Shown: piece by piece, positions 8,852-17,658 of the stretch
How the letters are laid out: the number at the start of each line of letters is the position of its first letter
How positions within the stretch are numbered: position 1 is the first letter of the stretch
Source: Paludibacter sp.
GTDB lineage: Bacteria; Bacteroidota; Bacteroidia; Bacteroidales; Paludibacteraceae
DNA length: 53,603 bases
Assembly (NCBI GenBank): GCA_030655595.1
Contig: JAUSNQ010000081.1
Location: forward strand, 1-53,603
Direction of reading: 5' to 3'
Program-made: the position numbers and the translations under genes
The notes under the pieces: generated by a model
Seen by the model: the letters and a program-made list of their open reading frames with translations, nothing else
Database searches by the model: none
Told to the model about the DNA's origin: nothing

Positions 8852-11800
8852 ATGAAACGTATATTATTTTTAATCAGTCTGATAAGCTTCCTGATGGTCA
8901 ATACTGTCGTGGCACAGCTACCCAAAAACAGAACTACCTCAACCGTCATAGCCGATGCACTAAGTATCCTGCCTGCGTCCAATGCTAAGCAGTATAACCA
9001 GACAATGGCTGAACTGGTATCTACCGGAGAAGAAGGACTCTTGCAATTAATCGGCATGCTCAACCCGCCCGAAGTTGGGAATAACGCAACGGTTGAATTT
9101 GCTTTGAGTGGTTGGACGCACTTCTCGGCTACCGAACAGAATTCAAGAGTGATGACAGCCAAAGCTTACCTTAAAGCATTGGATCTCGTAAAAAACAAAG
9201 TCCACAAGGCTTTTATCATCCAACAACTCGAATTGGTAGGCGAGACTGAAAGCATTGCAGCTTTATCGGTCTTATTGAAAGATGAAGATTTGGTAAATCC
9301 TGCCGCACAAGCACTGGTAGCGATGAACATTCCTGCTTCAAAAAGTGCGCTGCTGGATGCATTGCGACAAGCAAGTCCGGCCACGGAACTATCGCTTATC
9401 AATGCAGTGGGACAAACTTTCAATCCGGATGCTGAAGCAGTATTGCTGGAAAAATTAAAAAAATCAACATCAGAAGAAAGCGATAAAATCATCCTGACGG
9501 CACTGAGCAAGTGTGGCACAGGTTTTTCTCTGAAAGCGGTAGAACAAAAGGTTGCGAGTAAAAATTTCACGTATGAAAAATCCGGTGCATTAGATGCATA
9601 CATCAACCTGATTGAGCGTGTTATCATACAAGGAGAACATCGTACGGCCGAGAAATCAGCGCAGAAACTCTTATCCAATGCAACCAAGCATAACAATCCC
9701 GGCGGACGTATTGCTGCACTGAATATCCTGATGCAAATACCATCAGCAAATCAGTCGGCACTGGTACAAAAAGCTGTTAAAGATAAAGATAAGGAGTATG
9801 TTGCTCACGCGTTGAGTCTGTACACCACTCCGGATGAAAAAACGAGCAATGCCATTGTAAAAAACTTGTCCAAAAAAGATCCTGCTGTTCAGGAAGCAGT
9901 ACTATATTGGTTGGGGAATACGCAACAACAGAAACAACTTCCTGTCCTGTTGTCATACATCAACAGCGATAATCAAGACTTACGCACCGCTGCTTTCCGT
10001 TCAGCATCTAACATTGGTGGAATTGAAGCAACCAAAGCCATCTTGGAATTGCTAAAAAAAGACGACCCACAAGCAGTTAAACTGGCCGAGTCTGCACTTT
10101 TATCATCAAAAGCGGAGATTGCATCCGGAGTAATATCAGTTTACGAAGATGCCAGTGAACTTGGAAAAATTGCTGCACTTAATATTTTAAGCATCAGAAA
10201 AGCCTCTCGTTATGCTTCTTTCGTGTTCAATGAAATGGAAAAAGCCAGTCCGAAAGTGAGTCTGAAAAGCGCCCAGATATTGAAAAACCTTGTCACTGAA
10301 AAAGACCTCAACAAACTTTTTGATTTGATGGAACAACCAAATCAAAAGTACACTGCTCAGGTGCAGGATGCCATCAATGAAGTATTATCAGGACTTTCGG
10401 AAGACAAACAACTATCGATAATCAACAAACGCATGGGGTCAAGTTCATCAAAGCGTTTGTATTATCCGCTATTAATCAATACCGGCTCAAAATCATCTTT
10501 GGATTTAATAGCAAACATCTATAAACAAAGTACAGGCGAAGACAAAGATGCAGCTTTTAAAGCATTAACAACTTCGACCGACTTTGAGACCATCTATCTT
10601 TTGCAGGACATTTTACAATCAAACCCTCCTGCAAACAAAGCAAAAGTGGCCGTAAACGCAGTGCTTAAATTGCTTGCATCATCACAAAAAACAGGAGAAG
10701 TACAGACTGTGTTCCTCAGACAAACCATGGCTTTTGCACAGGATGTTCAGCAACAAAAAAAGGTCATCGACTTGTTAGGGAAAGCAAAGACCTATCAGGG
10801 GATGATGTTTGTTGCATCCTATCTTAATAACTCAGAATTGAAGGAAGCAGCCTGTCAGGCAATTATTAACATTGTGCTTGACAAACCGGCAATGGCTGGA
10901 ACAGCTACGACTGACATCTTACAAAAAGTAATGAAAGTAATCGACAATCCTGATGCTGGGTACCAACGTGATGCCATCCAAAAATACCTGAATGAGCATC
11001 CAACTACAGACGGCTTTGTCTCGCTATTCGACGGCAAAAGTCTGCAAGGATGGAAGGGATTGGTTGCCAACCCGCTCTTGCGAGCTAAAATGAATGAAAA
11101 AGAACTCAGCCTTGCTCAGGAAAAAGCGAATCAAGAAGCGGCTCAAAACTGGATTGTAGAAAACGGAGAACTTTTCTTCACAGGAAAAGGTAAAAATTTG
11201 TGTACAGAAAAACAGTACGCCGACTTTGAAATGTATGTCGATTGGAAACTACTTCCGGGAGCTGAGCCTGATGGTGGCATTTATCTGCGTGGAACACCAC
11301 AAGTTCAGATTTGGGATACTGCCCGGGTGAAAGTCGGCGCACAAGTGGGATCGGGCGGTTTATATAACAACAAAACCAATCCCGACAAACCCCTGAAAGT
11401 GGCTGATTTAAAACTTGGAACCTGGAACACATTCTACATCAAAATGATTGGCGATCGGGTAACTGTTTATCTCAATGGCGAATTGGTTACCGACAATGTA
11501 ATTTTGGAAAACTATTGGGATAGAAGTCAGCCGATATTCCCAATCGAACAAATTGAGTTACAGGCACACGGGAGCAAGATGGCTTATCGTGATATTTACA
11601 TCCGCGAAATACCCCGTCCGGAACCATTTAAGTTATCTCAAGAAGAAGAAAAGGCCGGTTACGAAATCTTGTTTGATGGAACTAACATGCACAAATGGAC
11701 TGGCAACACAACCGATTATATAACAGAAGCAGGTAATATCGTGATGTATCCAACTTCGCGTTTCGGTGGAAATCTCTTTACCAAAGAAGAATTCGACAAT

Positions 11801-12229
11801 TTCGTATTCAGGTTTGAATTCCAGTTAACGCCCGGTGCCAACAACGGGTTAGGCATCCGCACCCCGATGGAAGGTGACCCGGCATACGTGGGCATGGAAT
11901 TGCAGATTCTCGACAATGATGCTCCTATATACAGTAAGTTGAAGGATTGGCAATATCATGGTTCGGTATATGGTATTATTGCAGCCAAACGCGGCTACCT
12001 GAAACCATTGGGAGAATGGAATTATCAGGAAGTGATTGCCGATGGTGATAACATCAAAATTACCCTGAATGGAACCGTTATTCTTGAAGGTAATTTAAAA
12101 GATGCTACCAAAGACGGAACTCTAGACAAAAAGAAACATCCGGGATTGTTTAATAAAACCGGACATATCGGATTTCTGGGACATGGGTCGCAAGTGAAAT
12201 TCAGGAATATCAGGGTGAAGAGGTTGTGA
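8852..12229 (+). CDS. HEAT-repeat protein with two C-terminal DUF1080 domains
   Basis: ATG at 8852 gives 1125 residues with a signal peptide (MKRILFLISLISFLMVNTVVAQ). Residues about 60-700 are repeated alpha-helical pairs of HEAT type. Two DUF1080 (3-keto-disaccharide hydrolase) jelly-roll domains follow: one from about 718 (FVSLFDGKSLQGWKG) to 920, and one from about 930 (YEILFDGTNMHKWTG) to the end. DUF1080 members hydrolyse or eliminate 3-keto-glycosides, and some bind glycans. With two exported oxidoreductases directly upstream, the gene likely completes an oxidise-then-cleave module. The fusion of a long HEAT scaffold to tandem DUF1080 domains is large for the family. An earlier in-frame ATG at 8783 is less likely because it would displace the signal peptide. 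Confidence 0.88.
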   Translation: MKRILFLISLISFLMVNTVVAQLPKNRTTSTVIADALSILPASNAKQYNQTMAELVSTGEEGLLQLIGMLNPPEVGNNATVEFALSGWTHFSATEQNSRVMTAKAYLKALDLVKNKVHKAFIIQQLELVGETESIAALSVLLKDEDLVNPAAQALVAMNIPASKSALLDALRQASPATELSLINAVGQTFNPDAEAVLLEKLKKSTSEESDKIILTALSKCGTGFSLKAVEQKVASKNFTYEKSGALDAYINLIERVIIQGEHRTAEKSAQKLLSNATKHNNPGGRIAALNILMQIPSANQSALVQKAVKDKDKEYVAHALSLYTTPDEKTSNAIVKNLSKKDPAVQEAVLYWLGNTQQQKQLPVLLSYINSDNQDLRTAAFRSASNIGGIEATKAILELLKKDDPQAVKLAESALLSSKAEIASGVISVYEDASELGKIAALNILSIRKASRYASFVFNEMEKASPKVSLKSAQILKNLVTEKDLNKLFDLMEQPNQKYTAQVQDAINEVLSGLSEDKQLSIINKRMGSSSSKRLYYPLLINTGSKSSLDLIANIYKQSTGEDKDAAFKALTTSTDFETIYLLQDILQSNPPANKAKVAVNAVLKLLASSQKTGEVQTVFLRQTMAFAQDVQQQKKVIDLLGKAKTYQGMMFVASYLNNSELKEAACQAIINIVLDKPAMAGTATTDILQKVMKVIDNPDAGYQRDAIQKYLNEHPTTDGFVSLFDGKSLQGWKGLVANPLLRAKMNEKELSLAQEKANQEAAQNWIVENGELFFTGKGKNLCTEKQYADFEMYVDWKLLPGAEPDGGIYLRGTPQVQIWDTARVKVGAQVGSGGLYNNKTNPDKPLKVADLKLGTWNTFYIKMIGDRVTVYLNGELVTDNVILENYWDRSQPIFPIEQIELQAHGSKMAYRDIYIREIPRPEPFKLSQEEEKAGYEILFDGTNMHKWTGNTTDYITEAGNIVMYPTSRFGGNLFTKEEFDNFVFRFEFQLTPGANNGLGIRTPMEGDPAYVGMELQILDNDAPIYSKLKDWQYHGSVYGIIAAKRGYLKPLGEWNYQEVIADGDNIKITLNGTVILEGNLKDATKDGTLDKKKHPGLFNKTGHIGFLGHGSQVKFRNIRVKRL

Positions 12230-12267
12230 AATTCATTCGGGAATATTTAATCTCGGATCATTTAAAA

Positions 12268-12295
12268 GTAGAGACGTTGCATGCAACGTCTCTAC
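12268..12295. repeat. Perfect 28-bp palindrome
   Basis: The half GTAGAGACGTTGCA is followed at once by its exact reverse complement with no loop. It lies between the convergent ends of the HEAT/DUF1080 gene and the GH18 gene. It could act as a bidirectional terminator, but there is no T-run. From memory, near-identical palindromes recur in Bacteroidota and cyanobacterial genomes, so it is more likely a REP-like repeat. Confidence 0.7.
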
Positions 12296-12326
12296 GGATT
12301 ATTGGAGGAATATATCAATTAATACG

Positions 12327-13286
12327 TTATTCCTTTTTTGCCTCGTTGTAAATAGCCCGCAATAATGACATAGGATGCGCATAAGGCGCATCCTGCGTTA
12401 ATTCCCAAATCATAATACCTTTATAACCGGCTTCTTTCATGAACTTCACCTTGTCGCGCATAATCTTGATGCTGTTGAAAGAGCAACCTTTATACATCTC
12501 AGTTATTGTATCCCCGGGTGTCAGATTGTCGGCTATATCCCGATAAAGAATTGTCTTTTTTTCAGGTCCTCTTGCATAAAAAGGTACACCTACCAGTAGT
12601 TTTGATTTAGGATAACCTGCACGATCGAATCCTTTCACTCTGTCTTTAACATAGCTGAGAGGAGCATGCAATCCATCTTTAGTGAGTGAACTATAAAGCA
12701 TTAAACTCAGATCGTCAACAAGAGGTTCAATAGCCACAGCATGCTCCACAGAAGATCCACCTAACGCGGCAGTCAACATGGAATTCTTAGGCATCTGTTT
12801 TTTGATACTGGTAAGCAATGCAATCAGATTGTCAACCGGCACTTCCATTTTAGGTTGTGCTTTCCAATCTGTTTCCCAATCCATATCAATCCCGTCAAAT
12901 TTGTGTTTTTTGGCAAATGCAACCAATTCTTTTACATATGCTTCTCTTTTTTCAGAATCATTACCCATCACGTGCATGTTAGCGACTTTAGCACCACCAC
13001 CCACAACCAATAAGATTTTCTGATTGTTGTTCATTTTTGAACGAACAATTTTATAATTTTCTATATAATTGTCAGTTACAACAAACCGACCTTCTGAATC
13101 AGGGGACATTCCAAAATAGAATATTCTATCAACATATTGAATAAACTCCAAATCTGTTTGGGGTTTAATCCATGATGCATTGACGTAACCTGTCACCTGA
13201 AATTCATTAACTTTTGGATTCGCGCCTGATATCGACTGCAATACAACAAGAGTAAATGTTAATGTTAAAAGTTTGATTATCCTCAT
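12327..13286 (-). CDS. Glycoside hydrolase family 18 protein (chitinase/ENGase-like)
   Basis: This 319-residue protein has a signal peptide (MRIIKLLTLTFTLVVLQSISG) and a GH18 barrel. The signature DGxDxDxE is complete as FDGIDMDWETDW near residue 135, with the final Glu as catalytic acid. Typical strand motifs follow: SLMLYSSL, VGVPFYARG and GIMIWELTQDA near the end. GH18 enzymes cleave beta-1,4 GlcNAc linkages in chitin or N-glycan cores. The nag operon about 9 kb away could consume the product, but the two are not in one operon. The protein is single-domain, with no carbohydrate-binding or sorting module visible. Confidence 0.93.
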   Translation of the reverse strand: MRIIKLLTLTFTLVVLQSISGANPKVNEFQVTGYVNASWIKPQTDLEFIQYVDRIFYFGMSPDSEGRFVVTDNYIENYKIVRSKMNNNQKILLVVGGGAKVANMHVMGNDSEKREAYVKELVAFAKKHKFDGIDMDWETDWKAQPKMEVPVDNLIALLTSIKKQMPKNSMLTAALGGSSVEHAVAIEPLVDDLSLMLYSSLTKDGLHAPLSYVKDRVKGFDRAGYPKSKLLVGVPFYARGPEKKTILYRDIADNLTPGDTITEMYKGCSFNSIKIMRDKVKFMKEAGYKGIMIWELTQDAPYAHPMSLLRAIYNEAKKE

Positions 13287-13294
13287 ATGTTAAA

Positions 13295-13322
13295 AACTAT
13301 TTTTGACTGTACAAAAATAGTT
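13295..13322. promoter_or_regulatory. 11-bp inverted repeat overlapping the GH18 -7 box
   Basis: The arms AACTATTTTTG (13295-13305) and CAAAAATAGTT (13312-13322) are perfect and separated by 6 bp. On the minus strand the right arm provides TATTTTTG (13312-13319), a TAnnTTTG match 26 bp before the GH18 ATG. The symmetry suggests an operator or a 5'-UTR hairpin at the transcription start. Confidence 0.45.
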
Positions 13323-13364
13323 GATTTGCACCTACACAGACACCTTAAAAACGTAAATACAACC

Positions 13365-13997
13365 TCAGAAAACGATGATTGACTGTATGGAATATTGCCT
13401 GAGATGCTTCAATGCTTTTTTCAATTCTTTTGTTTTATATGCTTTTCCTGCTTGTCTCACCATGTTTATTGCTTTAGGCATAAGGGTTTTAGCCTCTGCA
13501 ATACTTTCAAAAGGCCACGGTTTTTGTTCTAACAAGTAAGGAGTGAGAAATTCAAATGCGACACGCAACCCACTCCCGTTTTCTGCTTTATAATGCCACA
13601 AATCCATACCAACAACTTCTGCGCAGCCTGCCAAAGCACAAAATGCTTCCAGTCCAAACAAGGAATACAAAAACGATTGATTTCTTTTAATTTCATGCGG
13701 CATCGAACCATCAGGGATACCATCAATATTTACAGCAATTTGTTCTGCTAATTGCTTCTTTGCTATTTCTATTGTTTGTTTTGTTAATAAAACATCTCCT
13801 GTATAAATTGCTGCAGCAGCAATTTGAGCTGAGTACCAGGAGCCCATGTTGTTTTTCGAACGGCTAATATTTAAGAGTATCATAATAACATGATACCATA
13901 AATGGCTTTTCAGAGTATAGAGTAGTGTGTTTTTTAAAGTAATTTCACATATTATTTTTCCTGTTTTCGGCAACTGGATTAAAAAATAAAAACACAA
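13365..13997 (-). pseudogene. Truncated alginate-lyase-family (PF05426-like) remnant
   Basis: Only the C-terminal portion of an alginate-lyase-family alpha/alpha barrel is recognisable: from NNMGSWYSAQIAAAAIYTGD onward, through RNQSFLYSLFGLEAF to DLWHY. The frame opens with TTG at 13997, and its first approximately 48 residues look unrelated. In intact members the first motif reads NNH, with His catalytic (family knowledge from memory); here it is NNM. Only about 110 bp separate the frame from the EamA gene, so the missing N-terminal half cannot lie upstream. I read this as a decayed gene left after deletion. No start codon or promoter supports expression. Confidence 0.7.
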
Positions 13998-14108
13998 AGA
14001 AGTCAGTTTACATGTCTTCCTTTGACATTCCTTTTAGTTTTAGTTCTACTTCAAATTTGGAAAGTTCGTTTTATTATAGAATTTCATATACATTAATTAT
14101 CTTCACGG

Positions 14109-15029
14109 TCAGTCTGTTTTCAGTCTCTCCGCCTCCATCTGAGCCCGGGATTTACTTTGGGTTACAATATACACCCCTGAAAAAACAAGCACAGCAGCCA
14201 ATCCCTGCTGATACCCGAAACGGTCGATACCCATCAGAATAGCGACCAAAGATGCCATGATGGGTTGCACGTAATTATACATGCTGAGGGTGGTGGGGCG
14301 CAACACTTTTTGTCCGACCGGTAACAGCAAATATCCGAGAAAGGTGGCAAAAAGAACTACATATCCAATTCCCAACCAGGAAGTATGAGAAAAAGCAGCC
14401 AGATTCACTTCTGCGAGTGAGGAATAGCAGAACGGAAACCCGGTAATCGATGCAAAAAGGAACATCCATTTCATTACAGTCACCGGATGATACTTCATAA
14501 TCAGGCTTTTAAAAAGCGTAAGATACAGTGCGAAAGAAATAACCGCCAGAAAAACAATGATATTGCCGACCATGTTTCCATTACCGGCATCTGCAGAATA
14601 ACTGCTGAAAACGATAATCAACGCACCCGAAGCGCCGACCAATACGCCGACAGCTTTCAACTGAGTAATAGGTTCTTTCAGGATGATGGCCGATAAAATC
14701 ATGGTAACGATGGGCAACATCGTGACAACAATCGAAGCATCAATCGAAGATGTCATCGACAACCCTAAAAAGAATGGAAGCTGATTAAGAGAAAGACCAA
14801 AAACAGATGCGAAAAATAACAGCAACACATCTTTTGCCGGAACATGCTCGTGTTTAATAAACAGAGAAGCAAGCCAAAACAACACCATGCCTCCCGAGAA
14901 ACGGATAAATGTCAGTGCAGAAGGCTCAATGATATCGGGCATCAGCATCCTTGCAACAGGATTGTTGATGCCGAAAATTACGTTGGCTAAAAGTATGGCA
15001 ATGTGACCTGTAAATTTTTTATGCTCCAC
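14109..15029 (-). CDS. EamA/DMT-family transporter
   Basis: This 306-residue membrane protein has ten predicted hydrophobic helices arranged as two EamA repeats (about residues 8-140 and 155-295). Characteristic parts are the first helix AILLANVIFGINNPVAR and the end-of-repeat segment AVGVLVGASGALIIVFS. The start is GTG at 15029; an in-frame stop lies just upstream and the next ATG would remove helix 1. DMT members export amino acids, drugs or metabolites, and the substrate is not predictable. It stands alone, with a TACCTTTG -7 box 32 bp upstream. Nothing links it functionally to its neighbours. Confidence 0.88.
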   Translation of the reverse strand: MEHKKFTGHIAILLANVIFGINNPVARMLMPDIIEPSALTFIRFSGGMVLFWLASLFIKHEHVPAKDVLLLFFASVFGLSLNQLPFFLGLSMTSSIDASIVVTMLPIVTMILSAIILKEPITQLKAVGVLVGASGALIIVFSSYSADAGNGNMVGNIIVFLAVISFALYLTLFKSLIMKYHPVTVMKWMFLFASITGFPFCYSSLAEVNLAAFSHTSWLGIGYVVLFATFLGYLLLPVGQKVLRPTTLSMYNYVQPIMASLVAILMGIDRFGYQQGLAAVLVFSGVYIVTQSKSRAQMEAERLKTD

Positions 15030-15060
15030 TTGCGATTATTATAAGACTGCTATAAGACTG

Positions 15061-15068
15061 CAAAGGTA
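15061..15068 (-). promoter_or_regulatory. Bacteroidota -7 box (TACCTTTG) for the EamA gene
   Basis: On the minus strand this reads TACCTTTG, 31 bp from the GTG start. The position where a -33 box would lie falls inside the adjacent 167-bp repeat element, so insertion of that element may have replaced the original upstream promoter half. Confidence 0.5.
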
Positions 15069-15078
15069 AAGTTTTTAT

Positions 15079-15245
15079 TGATTATCCGTATCATGTCCTA
15101 AGTAGTCCCGTAGGGACGATATATCTGTAGAAAGATGATGTCATCTTTTTTCGTGAGTCCCTACGGGACTGGATACCATGATTGGATTCTCTTTATACAA
15201 ATATAAAATTCCAAATAAAACATTAGGACATTATACGGATAATCA
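15079..15245. mobile_element. MITE-like element with 23-bp terminal inverted repeats
   Basis: The ends 15079-15101 and 15223-15245 are inverted repeats that differ at one of 23 positions (core GATTATCCGTAT and ATGTCCTAA). Inside, AGTCCCGTAGGGAC (15104-15117) and GTCCCTACGGGACT (15157-15170) form a second inverted pair. AAAGATGA/TCATCTTT (about 15131-15148) forms a third. There is no coding capacity. I could not define a clear target duplication. Nested palindromes, size and intergenic placement fit a miniature inverted-repeat transposable element or REP-like unit. Confidence 0.65.
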
Positions 15246-15304
15246 TTAATTTTTTTATTAAAACAATAACAGAGCATGGTTAGTGAGAAAACAAGTTAAA
15301 TCCA

Positions 15305-15312
15305 TATATTTG
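15305..15312 (+). promoter_or_regulatory. Bacteroidota -7 box (TATATTTG) for the SIMPL gene
   Basis: TATATTTG lies 20 bp upstream of the ATG at 15333. No convincing -33 TTTG is visible at the usual spacing. Confidence 0.5.
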
Positions 15313-15332
15313 CATTAAAAATAATTCAACTT

Positions 15333-16034
15333 ATGAAACACAGGATTATCGAAGCGACCATTGTGGCATTAGGATTTTGCTTCCTTGGTTTGATGCTCTT
15401 TTTAGGAATCAACAGTTTTAAAGATAAAGATAGGGTGGTTAGTGTAAAAGGACTTGCCGAAATGGAAGTCCCGGCAAATAAAGTAGTCTGGCCGTTGATG
15501 TACAAAGATTTGGGTGATGATCTTATTTCGCTGTACAACAACATCAACACAAAAAACAAAGCAATCATCTCTTTCCTGAAATCAAACGGCATTACACAGG
15601 AAGAAATTAGTGTAGCTGCACCTGAAATACTGGATTTACAAGCGGAAAGATATGCTGCTAATGCACCTCAATATCGTTACAACGCCACTTCCGTCATTAC
15701 TGTCACATCGAACAATGTAGATAATGTTCGCAAGCTCATGTCGGAACAGGCAGAACTATTAAAACAAGGCATTGCAATCACTGGTGGAGATTACCGCTTC
15801 AATGTAAGTTATGAATTTACAGGCCTGAATGACATCAAACCGCGCATGATTGAAGAGGCAACCAAAAATGCCCGTTTAGCTGCTGAAAAATTCGCAATAG
15901 ACTCCAACAGCAAGCTGGGAAAGATTAGGAATGCAGCGCAGGGACAGTTCACGATAACCGACAGGGATTCCAATACGCCGTATATTAAGAATGTGCGGGT
16001 TGTGACTACGGTGAATTATTATTTGAAAAACTAA
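15333..16034 (+). CDS. SIMPL-domain (DUF541) protein
   Basis: This 233-residue protein has one N-terminal membrane anchor or uncleaved signal (about residues 7-27, IEATIVALGFCFLGLMLF). A SIMPL/DUF541 domain follows, recognisable from VVSVKGLAEMEVPANKVVW through YRYNATSVITVTSNNVDNV to ATKNARLAAEKFA and the C-terminal VRVVTTVNYYL. SIMPL proteins are periplasmic or surface-exposed oligomers of poorly defined function, linked to stress responses. It is a single gene with its own -7 box and a hairpin terminator downstream. It has no visible partner in the neighbourhood. Confidence 0.9.
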   Translation: MKHRIIEATIVALGFCFLGLMLFLGINSFKDKDRVVSVKGLAEMEVPANKVVWPLMYKDLGDDLISLYNNINTKNKAIISFLKSNGITQEEISVAAPEILDLQAERYAANAPQYRYNATSVITVTSNNVDNVRKLMSEQAELLKQGIAITGGDYRFNVSYEFTGLNDIKPRMIEEATKNARLAAEKFAIDSNSKLGKIRNAAQGQFTITDRDSNTPYIKNVRVVTTVNYYLKN

Positions 16035-16066
16035 ATAACACTACAATTAACAAGAAAAGAGTGAAT

Positions 16067-16106
16067 AAAATCACACTATCTGCACTTAAAGTGTGATTTT
16101 TTAAAA
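16067..16106 (+). terminator. Hairpin terminator after the SIMPL gene
   Basis: The arms AAAATCACACT (16067-16077) and AGTGTGATTTT (16090-16100) are perfectly complementary, with a 12-nt loop and a short T-run on the plus strand. It ends about 8 bp before the -7 box of the next gene. The stem is AT-rich, so efficiency is uncertain. Confidence 0.6.
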
Positions 16107-16113
16107 AAATTAG

Positions 16114-16121
16114 TATATTTG
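16114..16121 (+). promoter_or_regulatory. Bacteroidota -7 box (TATATTTG) for the first DUF4143 ATPase
   Basis: TATATTTG ends 12 bp before the ATG at 16134 and 27 bp before the ATG at 16149. The very short leader to 16134 favours 16149 as the translated start, or a nearly leaderless transcript. Confidence 0.5.
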
Positions 16122-16133
16122 CACTTTCAATTA

Positions 16134-17492
16134 ATGTTCACACTCGACATGCAAATTCACAGAGATATCACCCACAAACTCATTGCCTGGAAGCACAGTT
16201 CCACACGAAAACCATTAATCCTGCAAGGTGCACGACAGGTAGGAAAAACCTGGATTCTAAAATCCTTCGGAGAACAAAACTTTCCTACAACGGTTTACTT
16301 CAATTTTGAAGCGCAGCCAAATTTGAAGCAATTTTTCCAACAAACCAAAGAACCTGAACGCATTATCAGGGATCTTTCACTGGTAGCAGGAAAACCAATT
16401 ATTCCGAACGAAACACTGATTATTTTCGACGAAATACAGGAGTGCAATGAAGCATTAAATTCATTGAAATATTTTCAGGAAGAAGCACCAGCATATGCTG
16501 TTGCCTGTGCAGGTTCATTATTGGGCGTTGCGTTAAACAGAGGAGCCTCATTTCCGGTTGGAAAAGTCAATTTCCAAACTATTCACCCCCTCAACTTCAC
16601 CGAATTTCTATCTGTATCAAATCCTCAATTAGCTGATTATTTACATCAATTTGATTTTTCGGGATCTATTCCTGATATTTTTTTCAATCAACTTGTCCAA
16701 CAATTTAACCTGTTCCTTATTTCAGGTGGAATGCCTGAAGCAGTTGTCACATTAATAGCTGAAAAAAGTATTGAAAAGACCGATGAGGTATTATCCGGAA
16801 TCCTGAACGCGTATCGTCTTGATTTTTCAAAACACACTGAAAATCATAATATCCAGAAAATAAATCACATTTGGGAGTCACTACCCTCACAACTTGCACG
16901 TGAAAACAAAAAATTTGTGTATAGGACTGTTAAATCCGGTGCTCGTGCACGCGAGTATGAAGATGCTCTACTTTGGTTAGATCATGCAGGACTTATACAC
17001 AGAATCTTTCGGAATGAAAAGCCTGCTCTTCCTATAACTGGCTACGACGACCTATCGGCATTCAAAGTATATCTATCTGACGTAGGTCTTTTGCGGAGGT
17101 TGGCAGGACTCCCTGCCAGTGTTATTATCGACGGAAGTCTTCTCTATACTGAATTTAAAGGGTCGCTAATCGAGAATTATGTTTTACAAAATATCTTACC
17201 TGTTTTCGATACGCTTCCCCGCTACTGGACTTCAGGAAATCTGGCAGAAATTGATTTTTTGGTGCAATTCAACAACAAAATCATTCCTATTGAAGTTAAA
17301 TCCAACGAAAATATCAGAAGCAAGAGTCTTAGCGTTTATGATAAACAATATCAACCATCATTGCGTATTCGTTTCTCAATGAAGAATTTCTCCTTCGATG
17401 GTAATCTGATAAACATACCCTTGTTTTTAGCTGACAAGGCAGGGGAAATTATCAATCGGAAGGGATTAATTGTGTCGAAAAACTCAGAATGA
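16134..17492 (+). CDS. AAA+ ATPase with C-terminal DUF4143 domain
   Basis: The protein is 452 residues from ATG 16134, or 447 from ATG 16149. Walker A is LQGARQVGKTWIL, Walker B is LIIFDEIQEC, and a sensor-like AVACAGSLLG follows. The C-terminal DUF4143 part shows FKGSLIENYVLQNIL, then AEIDFLVQF and IPIEVKSNEN, the ExnDxxExK arrangement of PD-(D/E)XK nuclease-like folds. Such ATPases are abundant in Bacteroidota and archaea, often as expanded paralogues, and their cellular role is unknown. This one lies tail-to-tail with another member of the same broad family. The frame counted from TTG 16119 would start inside the -7 box and is unlikely. Confidence 0.9.
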   Translation: MFTLDMQIHRDITHKLIAWKHSSTRKPLILQGARQVGKTWILKSFGEQNFPTTVYFNFEAQPNLKQFFQQTKEPERIIRDLSLVAGKPIIPNETLIIFDEIQECNEALNSLKYFQEEAPAYAVACAGSLLGVALNRGASFPVGKVNFQTIHPLNFTEFLSVSNPQLADYLHQFDFSGSIPDIFFNQLVQQFNLFLISGGMPEAVVTLIAEKSIEKTDEVLSGILNAYRLDFSKHTENHNIQKINHIWESLPSQLARENKKFVYRTVKSGARAREYEDALLWLDHAGLIHRIFRNEKPALPITGYDDLSAFKVYLSDVGLLRRLAGLPASVIIDGSLLYTEFKGSLIENYVLQNILPVFDTLPRYWTSGNLAEIDFLVQFNNKIIPIEVKSNENIRSKSLSVYDKQYQPSLRIRFSMKNFSFDGNLINIPLFLADKAGEIINRKGLIVSKNSE

Positions 17493-17658
17493 CAATAGGA
17501 TACAATGTCACACGAACCACAACATAATTATATGACCAAACCTAAAACTACTTTTTCTCCTTCTGAAAACTACGTAACAGCGGAAAAATTCAGAGTGGAA
17601 GCTAAAAAGCATGCTCCATTGGAAAAAAATTGTTGTAACGAGTATTCCGAGATTGAGA

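Larger units (their letters stand above)
15030..15332. other. Intergenic region holding a MITE-like element
   Basis: The 303-bp space between the divergent EamA and SIMPL genes contains the EamA -7 box (15061-15068), the 167-bp inverted-repeat element (15079-15245) and the SIMPL -7 box (15305-15312). No open reading frame of note is present. Confidence 0.7.

Noticed and set aside
9166..9696. 176-codon minus-strand frame
   Set aside because: It is antisense to the HEAT-repeat gene; Ser/Ala/Cys-rich shadow translation without a domain.
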